Shown here one piece after another: positions 45,555-54,305 of a stretch of DNA of 64,000 nt (position 1 is its first letter; each line of letters starts with the position of its first letter). Source of the DNA: Desulfobacterales bacterium (GTDB lineage: Bacteria > Desulfobacterota > Desulfobacteria > Desulfobacterales > JAEINQ01); the NCBI GenBank assembly GCA_016342285.1, contig JAEINQ010000012.1:43677-107676 (forward strand), in the 5' to 3' direction. The position numbers and the translations under genes are program-made. The notes under the pieces were generated by a model. That model saw only the letters and a list, made by a program, of their open reading frames with translations, was not told where the DNA came from and did not search any database.

Positions 45555-46334
45555 ATGGGAATAATGAATGTGATCGTTGAGAAAAGCGCGCCTGTCACGA
45601 CGATTGTTATCAATCGACCGGAAGTCCGTAACGCCGTGGACGGACCCACGGCCGAAGCGTTGGCCGGGGCATTCCGGGCGTTTGAAGCGGACGAAGACGC
45701 CCGGGTGGCCGTGCTGGCCGGCGCCGGCGGACATTTTTGCGCAGGCGCGGACTTAAAGGGCTTTACCGAAGGCCGGGGCAATCGGCTGTTTGCGGACGGC
45801 GACGGACCCATGGGACCCAGCCGAATGGTCTTTTCAAAGCCGGTGATTGCGGCTGTCAGCGGTTATGCCGTGGCCGGCGGGATGGAACTGGCCTGCCTTT
45901 GCGACCTGCGGGTGATGGAGGAAAACGCGGTTTTCGGTGTTTTTTGCCGGCGGTGGGGGGTGCCGCTGATTGACGGGGGGACGGTCCGTCTGCCCCGCTT
46001 GATCGGCATGTCGCGAGCCCTGGACCTGATTCTCACCGGGCGGCCGGTTGCCGCGGACGAAGCCCTGGCCATGGGGCTGGCCAACCGGGTGGTCGCCAAA
46101 GGAAAAGCCCGCGAGGCCGCCGAGAAACTGGCCGCTCAAATCGCCGCCTTTCCTCGGAACTGCGTGCTCAGCGATCGACGCTCGGCCTATGAAGGCGCGT
46201 CCCTGCCGTTTGACCGGGCCATGGCCCGGGAGTTTGAACTCGGCCTGGCCACCGTGGAATCCGGGGAGACCCTCCAAGGCGCCTCCCGGTTTGCTGGCGG
46301 CGACGGCAGGCACGGCCGGTTTAATACGCAGTAG
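45555..46334 (+). CDS. Enoyl-CoA hydratase/isomerase family protein
   Basis: Crotonase-fold enzyme of 259 residues. It has the CoA-binding HFCAGADLKGF loop (first oxyanion-hole region), VIAAVSGYAVAGGMELACLCD (second oxyanion region), and the later FCRRWGVPLIDGGTVRLPRLIG block. The acid/base glutamate is not clear by eye. The last three codons before the stop (NTQ) and the stop match those of the SDR gene at 5891-5903, so a repeat has replaced the original C-terminal lysine seen in both truncated copies. Substrate unknown. Confidence 0.88.
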   Translation: MGIMNVIVEKSAPVTTIVINRPEVRNAVDGPTAEALAGAFRAFEADEDARVAVLAGAGGHFCAGADLKGFTEGRGNRLFADGDGPMGPSRMVFSKPVIAAVSGYAVAGGMELACLCDLRVMEENAVFGVFCRRWGVPLIDGGTVRLPRLIGMSRALDLILTGRPVAADEALAMGLANRVVAKGKAREAAEKLAAQIAAFPRNCVLSDRRSAYEGASLPFDRAMAREFELGLATVESGETLQGASRFAGGDGRHGRFNTQ

Positions 46335-46350
46335 GAATCCAGGTCCTGTG
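46327..46350 (+). repeat. Palindromic terminator repeat, copy D (degenerate)
   Basis: The sequence from the last sense codons of the hydratase gene (CGCAGTAGGAATCCAGGTCC) closely matches copy A at 5897-5916, but the right arm is decayed (GGTCATGG), so the hairpin is lost. Confidence 0.5.
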
Positions 46351-46429
46351 GTCATGGTCAGATCAAACTGGCTATGCCAATAAGAATTACCGGCAAATGC
46401 CTAAAATGCGCTAAATTTCGAATTGCTGC

Positions 46430-46618
46430 TCAGAATTTAGGCGGGATGCCAGCCTGCTTGCATATTTCGTTGGCTGTAATCCGATCAAGCTGCTTGTGGC
46501 GTTTGACGGGAACGGCTTTGCAGCCGTTTGTATAGATGGAATGGTTGGCGCCTTCTCTTAGCAGATGGAAACCGTTTTTCTCCAAGTACCGGACGAGATC
46601 ACGTCGCTTGACCGACAT
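46430..46618 (-). CDS. hicA: HicA-type mRNA interferase toxin
   Basis: A 62-residue toxin with the double-stranded-RNA-binding-like HicA fold: KRRDLVRYLEKNGFHLLREGANHSIYTN with the catalytic His, and VPVKRHKQLDRITANEICKQAG. It overlaps the upstream hicB by about twenty bases, an antitoxin-first order. Confidence 0.87.
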   Translation of the reverse strand: MSVKRRDLVRYLEKNGFHLLREGANHSIYTNGCKAVPVKRHKQLDRITANEICKQAGIPPKF

Positions 46619-46835
46619 GTTGAACCTCTATGGGCAACTGTTCTATGAGTGCGTTGCCAAGTGGGATTTCCTTTCCAATCTGCTTGTAGGCGATAACCAT
46701 TTCATTTAGGGCATCGCGGAGCATGGCACGGCACTCCTCTATATCCCTGCCTTCGGTAACAACCTCCGGCCACTCCACCAACTGGCCCATGTAGCCGGAA
46801 TCAATTTTTGTATATTTTGCAGTGAAATTCACCAT
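46599..46835 (-). CDS. hicB: HicB-type antitoxin
   Basis: A 78-residue antitoxin with the degraded RNase H-like HicB fold: FTAKYTKIDSGYMGQLVEWPEVVTEG then ECRAMLRDALNEMVIAYK. There is no C-terminal DNA-binding extension, so autoregulation may be weak. Transcribed ahead of hicA. Confidence 0.86.
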   Translation of the reverse strand: MVNFTAKYTKIDSGYMGQLVEWPEVVTEGRDIEECRAMLRDALNEMVIAYKQIGKEIPLGNALIEQLPIEVQHVGQAT

Positions 46836-46971
46836 TATCTGTAACCCTCTAAAACATTTTAAGATTACTCAAATGGTAAACCTTTTTTTGGTTCGAGTCA
46901 ATCCACTTCATGTTGCAGATTGCACGGATTGCATCGATAGGCGATAGAAGTCGCGAATCTGCCGAGTATCA

Positions 46972-47093
46972 TTGCGCGCAGATCCTGCCTCGGAGGAGGG
47001 GATGGCCTGCTTAAAAAAGGCCAGTGTCTGTCCATTCTGCCCGTCCTGCCGGCGCATTTTGCCCGTATTGTCGCCATGAAAAAGGCACCCTGA
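46972..47093 (+). pseudogene. Remnant of EVE-domain gene 3' end
   Basis: The segment matches the last 40 codons of the EVE gene at 36939-37418, for example LLKKGQCLSILPVLPAHFARIV and a stop at the same place. One base is missing near 47006 relative to the intact gene, which shifts the frame. Confidence 0.7.
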
Positions 47094-47796
47094 TCCGCAA
47101 TAAGGCGTCTATCAGAAGCCTTGAAATGCCGGCTTTCGGCGGGCCTATCTTTTTGGTTCAAGCGGCAGTACCAGCCAAGATCTTGGCCTGCCCGCTGTAA
47201 ATAAGGTTTGATTCATTACGCGTTATGGTTTTCTCCTGACAAAGAGATGTTCTATTAGCCATAAGCAGCGATGAACTCTTCAGTAAAGCCCACATCGCGT
47301 TTCCAACAGTCCTGGATCAACCCTTGCAAGTACCCGCCGAGCCACTGAGCCGGCAACCGTTTTTGGGTATTTGGAAAGATCGTGAGGATATGTCCGAAAG
47401 CGCCGAGTACGTGAGAGATTGCAGGTGCCGCGAATGGGGTCACTGATAATGAAAGGCGTTTTTTTTGATACTGACATTCTGATTGCTTGAGTTAATCCCC
47501 TATCCGTAACTGTTCTCCGGTAAAGCCGCATCCAAATTCCATTCCCAGGAGGCCACTATTCGGGGCGACTTGTGGGGTCGTAGCCAAAGGCGAAGCCCCA
47601 AGCTTTCTAAAATGACATGCTTTGCAGCCCATGGTATGTGCATCTATTCGCGAAGCGATGCAAATTTGTTGGCGGTCAGGTCGACCGCCAACAAGCTTTT
47701 CCGCCTGCCCGGCATCTTGTGCGGCGAAGCCTTTGAGGCGTAGAGGTAAGCCTTTTGGCGAAGAGGGTCTGCGATGATCTGCGTGTGTCTGCGGTT
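47094..47796. other. Gene-debris region
   Basis: No intact gene is supported. Two overlapping minus-strand frames (47255-47443 and 47280-47531) may be one decayed gene with a frameshift; the last part reads YLQGLIQDCWKRDVGFTEEF and I do not recognise it. A perfect 12-bp stem, TTGTTGGCGGTC / GACCGCCAACAA (47666-47694), and TCTGCG-rich repeat sequence near 47770 follow. Confidence 0.4.
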
Positions 47797-48009
47797 CATA
47801 AATAAGTGGCCGTTCAAATCGCCGCCTCTCCCTGGAACTGCGTTCTCAGCGATCGACGCTCGGCCTATGAAGGCGCGTCCCTGCCTTTTGACCGGGCCAT
47901 GGCTCGGGAGTTTGCACTCGGCCTGGCCACCGTGGAATCCGGTGAGACCCTTCAAGGTGCCGCCCGATTTGCCGGTGGTGACGGCAGGCACGGCCGGTTC
48001 AAGTGATTC
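47797..48009 (+). pseudogene. Enoyl-CoA hydratase 3' fragment, repeat unit copy 2
   Basis: Same unit as at 43560-43772, beginning with the identical junction CATAAATAAGTGGCCG and ending CAAGTGATT. The frame encodes only the C-terminal 65 or so residues of the hydratase. Confidence 0.75.
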
Positions 48010-48038
48010 AAAAGAGATCTTTTTATCATTGATGCATT

Positions 48039-48178
48039 CGTAAAAAGTCCCAAATCCCGTCATGCCCCTGCTTTCGCAGGGGCAGGCTCTGCGAAGGCAG
48101 GCATCCAGAACCATCTGAAATGACTGGATTCCAACCTGCGCGGGAATGACGAAAAAAGACAGTTTTCGACTTTTTACG
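48039..48178. repeat. Long inverted-repeat element (CGTCATGCC/GGAATGACG type)
   Basis: CGTAAAAAGTC (48039-48049) and GACTTTTTACG (48168-48178) are perfect inverted ends. Inside are CCCGTCATGCC and GGAATGACG, typical of a dispersed palindromic repeat family in bacterial genomes. It abuts the stop of the FUSC-type gene. Confidence 0.65.
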
Positions 48179-48184
48179 GGACTG

Positions 48185-49207
48185 TCAAAGTTCGTTCATT
48201 CCGGCAAGAATATCATCGGTAAAATAGAGCAAGCTGCTGTAAAATGAAAATACCTGGATCAGTTTCTTCGTATCAAACCGGCGTATCAAACCTTCTTTGC
48301 GAATATCGAGAAACTTGGCATCAAGTTCTGAAACGGTACGCTCAAGGTCATTTTTGACGGCCAAGGGCTCGTTTTTCACGAACATAACAAGGGCTTTCCC
48401 GCTTTTTTCGGCGATCATTTTAAGCTCCTGGGCCATGATAATATCATACCCGTTATCTTCTATGGCGTTCAGTGCCCGAACCATATTGCGAAGGTGCTCC
48501 ACGGAACGGCTTATGACCGAGACTTTGAGGGCAAAATTTTCATTGAATTTTTTATGATAGATCAGTGATTCATGCAGGCGGGTTTTTTCCAACAGTGCAT
48601 GATTGTCCCAAACATCGCCGGCCAGTTCAGTGACCAGCGATTCCGCAACATTTTGTTGCCTTGATATGAAGGCATCCACCAGGATACAACATTTGTCAGC
48701 ACACGCGGTTGCCTGTGTTTCGAGCTTCTCCCGTAGCACATCCACGCGTCGTTTGGGGAAAACCAAAACGGAGACGGCAAAGGCACAGAGAATGCCGATG
48801 CAAATTTCAAGAACCCGGAATAATCCGAAAATCAAGACATCCTGGGCGTGCAGCCCTGTCATGACCACAATGACAACCGTAATGGCGGCCATGCGGTAAC
48901 GGGTTCGATAGCGGGTGAGAAAGCTGCAAATTCCGATTGTCACGAACAATGCGATCCCAATAAAAAGGGGGGTCTTGGGAATAATCAGGATGACCGAGAC
49001 TCCCAACATGGCACCGATAATGGTACCGGAAAAACGGTACAAGCACATTTCCACCGAATCAGCCACATACACCTGCATCACGATGACGGTGGATATGACC
49101 GCCCAGTATCCGAACTCAAGGGCTAAAGCCGTCGTTATTGCATAGGCGAGAACGGCGGCAATGCCGGTCTTGAATCCATGCGTCACATGTGTTGATAAGA
49201 TGCCCAT
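48185..49207 (-). CDS. FUSC-family membrane protein
   Basis: A 340-residue protein of the aromatic-acid exporter/fusaric-acid-resistance-like group. About six helices fill residues 10-155 (GIAAVLAYAITTALALEFGYWAVISTVIVMQ, GTIIGAMLGVSVILI), followed by a soluble helical region (155-340) with many charged heptads. The helix block with AVISTVIVMQ is typical of the FUSC module. Half the length of full AaeB-type pumps, it probably works as an oligomer. Substrate unknown. Confidence 0.82.
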   Translation of the reverse strand: MGILSTHVTHGFKTGIAAVLAYAITTALALEFGYWAVISTVIVMQVYVADSVEMCLYRFSGTIIGAMLGVSVILIIPKTPLFIGIALFVTIGICSFLTRYRTRYRMAAITVVIVVMTGLHAQDVLIFGLFRVLEICIGILCAFAVSVLVFPKRRVDVLREKLETQATACADKCCILVDAFISRQQNVAESLVTELAGDVWDNHALLEKTRLHESLIYHKKFNENFALKVSVISRSVEHLRNMVRALNAIEDNGYDIIMAQELKMIAEKSGKALVMFVKNEPLAVKNDLERTVSELDAKFLDIRKEGLIRRFDTKKLIQVFSFYSSLLYFTDDILAGMNEL

Positions 49208-49475
49208 GGTACTCCCTTAAACCTATGTGCTCGTTGGCACGATTTTTGTGACAAAAGCAAAAATGATTTCAGCTCACGTGTACAAAGTTGAGCGTTATAA
49301 ATTTTCAAAAAGAGTATAAATGACCAATATTGCACCTAAACCGGGTGATTGCAATTTCTAAATAAACGTAACCGGCCAAATATTAAAGGGAAATTTCCAT
49401 AATATGCTGTCACTGGCGGGAGGTCTTGAGATTTTTCAGGCCATGGGCGGGGATTCATGGGTGAAGGAAAGCAAT

Positions 49476-49700
49476 GGGTCGGATCTTAAATATTAATTAT
49501 TGAGCCATACCATGGCATTCAAAGCACCAATCATAACACCGCTTATTTTCCTGTTGGCTTCCAGTCTTTACGAGAAGGAGAGAAGTTTGAAGGTGGAAGG
49601 CTGAAGATCGAAGGATAAAGACTTGGGGGCCACCCAAGACCATCTCTGGTTTCGACGCCGAAAAGGAAGACGGTTGCATCTTCAAGTATTTTCATTTTAT
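49476..49700 (+). pseudogene. Exported-protein paralogue, decayed copy 1
   Basis: A conserved upstream block (GGGTCGGATCTTAAATATTA) leads to ATG at 49512 and a signal-peptide-like segment (FKAPIITPLIFLLASSL), but a stop comes after about 30 codons. Further on, GGGGGCCACCCAAGACCATC and GCCGAAAAGGAAGACGGTTG match the mature part of copy 2 (58764-59272) with a large internal deletion. Confidence 0.65.
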
Positions 49701-49753
49701 GAAAGACTTGGAATCCAACGAGGTCGGCAGGGGTCCATTAAGGAGGCCGGGAT

Positions 49754-50162
49754 ATGGCTGGGCGAAATGGACAGGGTGGACAGGGTGGACAGGGTGGACG
49801 GGATAGGCCCGGCGGCAGGCCGACAGACCATGAAAACGGTCTGATCCCCAAACACGGCGGTTACCGGAACCTCAAGAGCTTTCAGGTGGCCCAGTTGGCT
49901 TATGACGTAACGGTTCGCTTTTGTGACCGATACATAAACAAGCGGAGCCGCACCCACGATCAGATGGTTCAGGCCGCACGTTCCGGGGTGCAAGTCTTTG
50001 TCGTCTTCAACGTTGGTGGCCAACGGCGCGCTGTCGCTGCTGAATCTGGCCTGCTACCTCCTCGACCGCCAGATTGCCGCCCAGGCCCAGGCATTTGAAA
50101 AAGAGGGCGGTTTCACCGAACGGCTGTATCGACGTCGGATCCAGGCGCGTAAAAAGAGATGA
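49754..50162 (+). pseudogene. Four-helix-bundle suffix protein, broken
   Basis: The first frame reads LIPKHGGYRNLKSFQVAQLA and TVRFCDRYINKRSRTHDQM, typical of the four-helix-bundle suffix family, up to AARSGVQ. The middle helices are missing and the frame shifts; the family tail (ACYLLDRQIAAQAQAFEKEG) continues in another frame to a TGA at 50160-50162. The start contains a nine-base tandem repeat. Relatives are small proteins of unknown function. Confidence 0.7.
49769..49804 (+). repeat. Nine-base tandem repeat
   Basis: GGACAGGGT is repeated three times exactly (49769-49795) and followed by the variant GGACGGGAT. It encodes GQG-type repeats at the start of the broken four-helix gene. Confidence 0.75.
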
Positions 50163-50470
50163 AGAATCCCAACAGAAAATCGGTCGCCCGGCTGGAGGCG
50201 CTGCCCAACATCGGAAAGGCGATAGCCGAAGATCTGCGATCGATCGGCATCGATCACCCCGGGAAACTGATCGGAAAAGACCCGTTTGAATTGTATGAGG
50301 CGCTGTGTTCGAAGTCGGGCAAACAAGTTGATCCTTGCGTCATCGATGTGTTCATGGCGGTGGTCGATTTCATGGAAGGCGGCGATCCGCGCCCCTGGTG
50401 GGCATTTACCGATGAACGGAAAAAACATGTCGCCCGGCGAAATCCCAACTCGGCGCCGACAAATTTATAA
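50159..50470 (+). CDS. Cdd1-like helix-hairpin-helix protein
   Basis: A 103-residue protein with a helix-hairpin-helix element (RLEALPNIGKAIAEDLRSIGI) and LIGKDPFELYEALCSKSG, followed by DVFMAVVDFMEGGDPRPWW, the pattern of the Cdd1/pathogenicity-locus family. It may bind nucleic acid without sequence specificity. It overlaps the stop of the broken four-helix gene (ATGA). Confidence 0.8.
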   Translation: MKNPNRKSVARLEALPNIGKAIAEDLRSIGIDHPGKLIGKDPFELYEALCSKSGKQVDPCVIDVFMAVVDFMEGGDPRPWWAFTDERKKHVARRNPNSAPTNL

Positions 50471-50520
50471 GCAAAGTCCTTTCCTGCGATAAAACAACAA
50501 TCAAGAGGAGGGCTCCAGCC

Positions 50521-52401
50521 GTGGCCAACACATTCAAAAGCAGGGTATGGGTCAGTGAAGGGAACCGTTACCGCTTCGAGGAGATTGAATCGGGGCGGGT
50601 GAAACCGGACCTGGGGATCTGTTTTTCCGGAGGCGGCACCCGGGCCATGGCAGCGGCCATGGGGCAGTTGCGGGCCGTCTGCGCCATGAATCGGTTGGCC
50701 GCTGTCGACTATATCGCCTGCGTTTCCGGCGGATCATGGGCGTCGACCATTTTTACCTACATTCAAGACGACGCCATCAGCGACCAAGCCCTGGTCGGCA
50801 CGCCCACGGCCCCCGAATCAATCACCGTTGAGGCGCTGACCGCCCCCATGCCCGAGACTTGCCTGGGATACGGGGCGACCTGCAATTTTTTATGCGCCAT
50901 AGTCAAAAACCTCTGCCTTTGCCTCAAAGACGCACTTTCGGCTGACCGGGTCTGGATCGACGCCGTCGGGCAAACCCTGTTTGCCCCTTTCGGGATATCT
51001 GATACGGCGACCCCATGCTACTATTCGCTGAACCAGGAGGCGGTGGACCGGATTGTGGCGGCCAATCCGACCCTGTCCCAAAACGATTTTATTTGGGTTC
51101 GGCGCGAAAACCGCCCCTACCTGGTCGTCAATTCGGCCATGGTGGGCCCTTCCGGGAAGATCGACCATAAAAAGATGCGTCAAAACGGCCTATTTCCAGA
51201 CCTGGTCGGTTTCGAATATACCCCCTTGTATGTGGGTTCGCCGGCTGAAAACCGCAGTGCCTTTTCCGAATACGACCTGTCGGCCGGAAACGGTTTCATC
51301 GAGCCCTTTGCCTTTGGCGGCCCGGCGCCCTCCGGGCCGGTTGCCCCCGACGGCACCCAGGAGGTGCCCATGCCGGCGGAGAAATTCACCATAACCGACG
51401 CTTCCGGCACCAGCAGTGCGGCCTACGGGTATACCGTGGCGGTCATCGATCACATCCTGGGTTTTGCCCGGAGCGTCAAAGGGGACCTTGACCGTATCCA
51501 AGAAAAAAGCCTTGATGCCGCGGCGGTTGCTCCAGAGGCGGTGCGGGGTCGCCAAATGTTGATCGCCGGCGATCAAAAGCAGTTTTTTGGCGGTGTCTTT
51601 GACCTGTTGGAGCATATCCACGATTGTGTGAAACAGGCTGGCATCATGCCTTGGTGGCGATTCCTGCTCGAATTTATCGATCAGGCCGAAAACATTCTGG
51701 CCGGCCTGCTGCCGCAACAAACCTGCTGGCCCGTGACGCGCGAAGGGGGGCAACAGGGGGCGGATTTCGACTTTACCGACGGCGGTAACATGGAAAATTA
51801 CGGGATCATTTCCCTGCTGCTTCGGGGGGTTGAAACCATCGTGGTCTATATCAACACCAGCACAAAAATGGAGCCGGGACGGGTCTTTAACGGCACCGGC
51901 GGCATTGATTTCAAATACATCGATTCGACCCTGGCCTCCCTGTTCGGTTATGCCCCCAAAGGATTGAGCCATTTTACCGGCAACCTCGGCCACAACCAGG
52001 TCTTTGACCCGGCAGAACTCAAGGCGGTGGTTGACGATTTTGCGGCCTGCATGGGGGACGGCGCATCCGGTAAAACCTGTCGGGAACCTCTGGTATCGGT
52101 TCAAACCCATACCACCAAGACGCCGGCGGAAGACAACTGGTGGGGCGTGGAAAACGGGCGCCGGGTCCAAGTCTGCTGGGTCTACCTGAGTACGCCCGAA
52201 TCTTGGTATCATGCCCTGGCTGAACCGGTGCAGGGCCTGATGAAAGAAAAGGAATTTTCCGATTTCCCCTTTTACCGGACCATCGGCGAAGACGACGGCC
52301 AGCTTGTCATGCTTTCTCCTGAACAGGTCCGGCTGCTGGCCCACCTGACCTGCTGGACCACCATGAACAGTGAAAAAATCAAGAGCCTGTTTGCGCACTG
52401 A
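50521..52401 (+). CDS. cPLA2/patatin-like acyl hydrolase
   Basis: Serine/aspartate lipid hydrolase of 626 residues. GICFSGGGTRAMAAAMGQL provides the oxyanion loop, VSGGSW the nucleophile Ser, and FTDGGNMENYGIISLL the DGG motif with the catalytic Asp. The order and the GGS-W nucleophile resemble the cytosolic phospholipase A2/lysophospholipase group more than small patatins. No signal peptide. GTG start with GAGGAGG ahead. The large insert (about 150-420) is unassigned. Possible roles are lipid turnover or a membrane-damaging effector. Confidence 0.83.
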   Translation: MANTFKSRVWVSEGNRYRFEEIESGRVKPDLGICFSGGGTRAMAAAMGQLRAVCAMNRLAAVDYIACVSGGSWASTIFTYIQDDAISDQALVGTPTAPESITVEALTAPMPETCLGYGATCNFLCAIVKNLCLCLKDALSADRVWIDAVGQTLFAPFGISDTATPCYYSLNQEAVDRIVAANPTLSQNDFIWVRRENRPYLVVNSAMVGPSGKIDHKKMRQNGLFPDLVGFEYTPLYVGSPAENRSAFSEYDLSAGNGFIEPFAFGGPAPSGPVAPDGTQEVPMPAEKFTITDASGTSSAAYGYTVAVIDHILGFARSVKGDLDRIQEKSLDAAAVAPEAVRGRQMLIAGDQKQFFGGVFDLLEHIHDCVKQAGIMPWWRFLLEFIDQAENILAGLLPQQTCWPVTREGGQQGADFDFTDGGNMENYGIISLLLRGVETIVVYINTSTKMEPGRVFNGTGGIDFKYIDSTLASLFGYAPKGLSHFTGNLGHNQVFDPAELKAVVDDFAACMGDGASGKTCREPLVSVQTHTTKTPAEDNWWGVENGRRVQVCWVYLSTPESWYHALAEPVQGLMKEKEFSDFPFYRTIGEDDGQLVMLSPEQVRLLAHLTCWTTMNSEKIKSLFAH

Positions 52402-52656
52402 GACCGGAATGCCAAATCGCATCCTTTGTAAACGGCAGGACGATCTGCTCATTAGAAATAGTTTGCGGTCTCATTTTCTGATATTGACTCCACTTTCCAC
52501 CCTTGCTATGGATATACAAGGGGGATCAGGCTACTCTGCCAGATTGAAATTTTAAACATCTGATCGCACTTTATATCTGAGAATAATTATTTGCCCCCCT
52601 TTACAAAATATATCGTTGCTCTCGAATAAAAAAACTAAAAACAGGGGCACTTATCC

Positions 52657-53148
52657 GTGGATAAAAAGGCGATCAAATTAGAATCCGTACTAAAATATAT
52701 TGCGCAGGCATTCCCATTGGTACCGATCGATCCAACACATGCATTTACCGGCTATGGTGAAACATACCTGGATGCGGAGGATTTCTTCTCCTGCACACGC
52801 GATAAAGTCTGGAATACCTTTGAAATTGGTTTTCTTGAATTCCACCAGGAGGTACTCCTTTTTCTATCTCCAAAAGCATTCCGCTCATTTCTTCCGGCAT
52901 TCCTGAAGGCAACAGCAGAATATTTTGAAGATTTAGATATGCTTCCTGACTTTGTCATTTCTGCTCTTACACGCCCGGATGATGCTGAAGGACAATCGAG
53001 ATTTGATGCTCAAATTAGTCAACTCACTCAAAAGCAATCTGAGGCTATTGCCATGACGTTGACATACTGTGATCAGCTTTTTGAGTCTGATACTGAAGAA
53101 AACCTGGCTACCGATGCCTTGAAAAGCTATTGGCAACAGGTGTTGTGA
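52657..53148 (+). CDS. Hypothetical protein (DUF6714-like)
   Basis: A 163-residue soluble acidic protein. The pattern AFTGYGETYLDAEDFFSC, VWNTFEIGFLEFHQEVLLFLSPKAFRSFLPAFL is one I weakly associate with DUF6714 proteins, which have no known function. GTG start. Base composition is more AT-rich than the hydrolase upstream. Confidence 0.55.
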   Translation: MDKKAIKLESVLKYIAQAFPLVPIDPTHAFTGYGETYLDAEDFFSCTRDKVWNTFEIGFLEFHQEVLLFLSPKAFRSFLPAFLKATAEYFEDLDMLPDFVISALTRPDDAEGQSRFDAQISQLTQKQSEAIAMTLTYCDQLFESDTEENLATDALKSYWQQVL

Positions 53149-53186
53149 CATTAATCTTTTTTATAACTTTATTGAAAGGAGAAAAA

Positions 53187-53720
53187 ATGATGACTTTCTT
53201 TTCAAGAAACACAAAAAGTATTTTTATGGGTTTATCCCGTTTATTGTTTGTAGCGGCGGTTATAACAGCTTTGGCAGGATGGTCTCAGGCTGCAGAAAAA
53301 AAAGACTTTGAAACGGCACTGAAAAACAACGGTTGTAAGTCCATACCGTATAAGGATCTCCAGAAAAAATGCGTTAATGAACAAAAAGACGTACACCGCC
53401 TTTGCGACCGGCCTCACTCCTGTTCTTCAAAAAACAAAGATTTTAAAAAAATAATGAAAAAATTAAAAAAGAAGGGAGATAAAGAGAAAGAAATAAAAGC
53501 CAGAATAAAAATAGCCGATGATTGTATAAACCAACGTGAAGCAGTGATGAAAGTTTTCGACGATACTCAAGATCGGCTCAAAAAAGAAAAGGGCGATTTG
53601 GCTGAAATGGCTAAAGACTTGATCAAAAAAATTCAATCAGGTGAGTCAGGCCATAAAAAAGCCATCGCAATCCAGAAAAATGCCAAGAAAACATGTGAAG
53701 GCAGTTTGAAAGGGATCTGA
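53187..53720 (+). CDS. Exported lysine-rich protein, unknown function
   Basis: A 177-residue protein with a signal peptide (hydrophobic region LSRLLFVAAVITALAG, cut near SQAAE) and a highly charged mature part rich in Lys and Glu with four or five cysteines (CKS, KKCVNE, RLCDRPHSCSS, DDCINQ). AAAGGAGAAAAAATG gives a strong start. The cysteine spacing suggests disulfides in the periplasm or outside the cell. It may be functionally linked with the coiled-coil gene that follows. Confidence 0.7.
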   Translation: MMTFFSRNTKSIFMGLSRLLFVAAVITALAGWSQAAEKKDFETALKNNGCKSIPYKDLQKKCVNEQKDVHRLCDRPHSCSSKNKDFKKIMKKLKKKGDKEKEIKARIKIADDCINQREAVMKVFDDTQDRLKKEKGDLAEMAKDLIKKIQSGESGHKKAIAIQKNAKKTCEGSLKGI

Positions 53721-53825
53721 TTTTAAAAAAGGAAGAAGCCGCTACCTGAACCTTACAGCCACCGCATCAAAAGTGTGAAAGATGATTTGACACGATCGCG
53801 AAAATCGAGGCCATGAGCCAAGCGG

Positions 53826-54302
53826 TTGGTAGCCGGCCGGAAACATTTATTACGGCAAGAGATACTGGCCGAGACCTCTCCTTTGACAAAACTGTTCAGC
53901 AAAAGCCTGACCAGCGCGCGGGCCAATGTGAAAAAGCTCACAGCCAAAATCGCCGAAGCCGAAAAGCAGTGCGATAAAGTGGTCGGAAAACTAAACGAAG
54001 CGCTGGATGAAGGGAGCAAGATACCGCTCAAATACGTTTCCGACAAACAGAAAAAAATGCTGAAAGAAATCGAAAAGGTCGTCAATAAGGCGCTAAAAGA
54101 GATACGAGGCGGCAACAAGGACATCGAAAAAGAGATCATATTCGTAAAAAAGGCCGATAAGACCCTCGCTGATATCGAAAAAGCGCAATCGATCGCCCTT
54201 TACAGCGGCGCTACCGTCAAATGGACCGCCCGCGCCGGAGCCGTCTACGCGATTTCCAATTTCATCAAAACGGTATCCACGGGCGCAGGCTTACTCTTTT
54301 GA
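53826..54302 (+). CDS. Coiled-coil protein, unknown function
   Basis: A 158-residue frame, mostly heptad-like helix (LTSARANVKKLTAKIAEAEK, KMLKEIEKVVNKALKEI) with a C-terminal hydrophobic stretch (AGAVYAISNFIKTVSTGAGLLF) that could insert in a membrane. The start is unclear: TTG at 53826 is weak and the frame may be the 3' part of a longer, broken gene, since upstream sequence is also coding-like in another frame. Confidence 0.5.
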   Translation: MVAGRKHLLRQEILAETSPLTKLFSKSLTSARANVKKLTAKIAEAEKQCDKVVGKLNEALDEGSKIPLKYVSDKQKKMLKEIEKVVNKALKEIRGGNKDIEKEIIFVKKADKTLADIEKAQSIALYSGATVKWTARAGAVYAISNFIKTVSTGAGLLF

Positions 54303-54305
54303 TTC

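Noticed and set aside
47255..47443. 62-codon minus-strand frame as an intact small gene
   Set aside because: It overlaps another broken frame and has no clear start; treated as debris.
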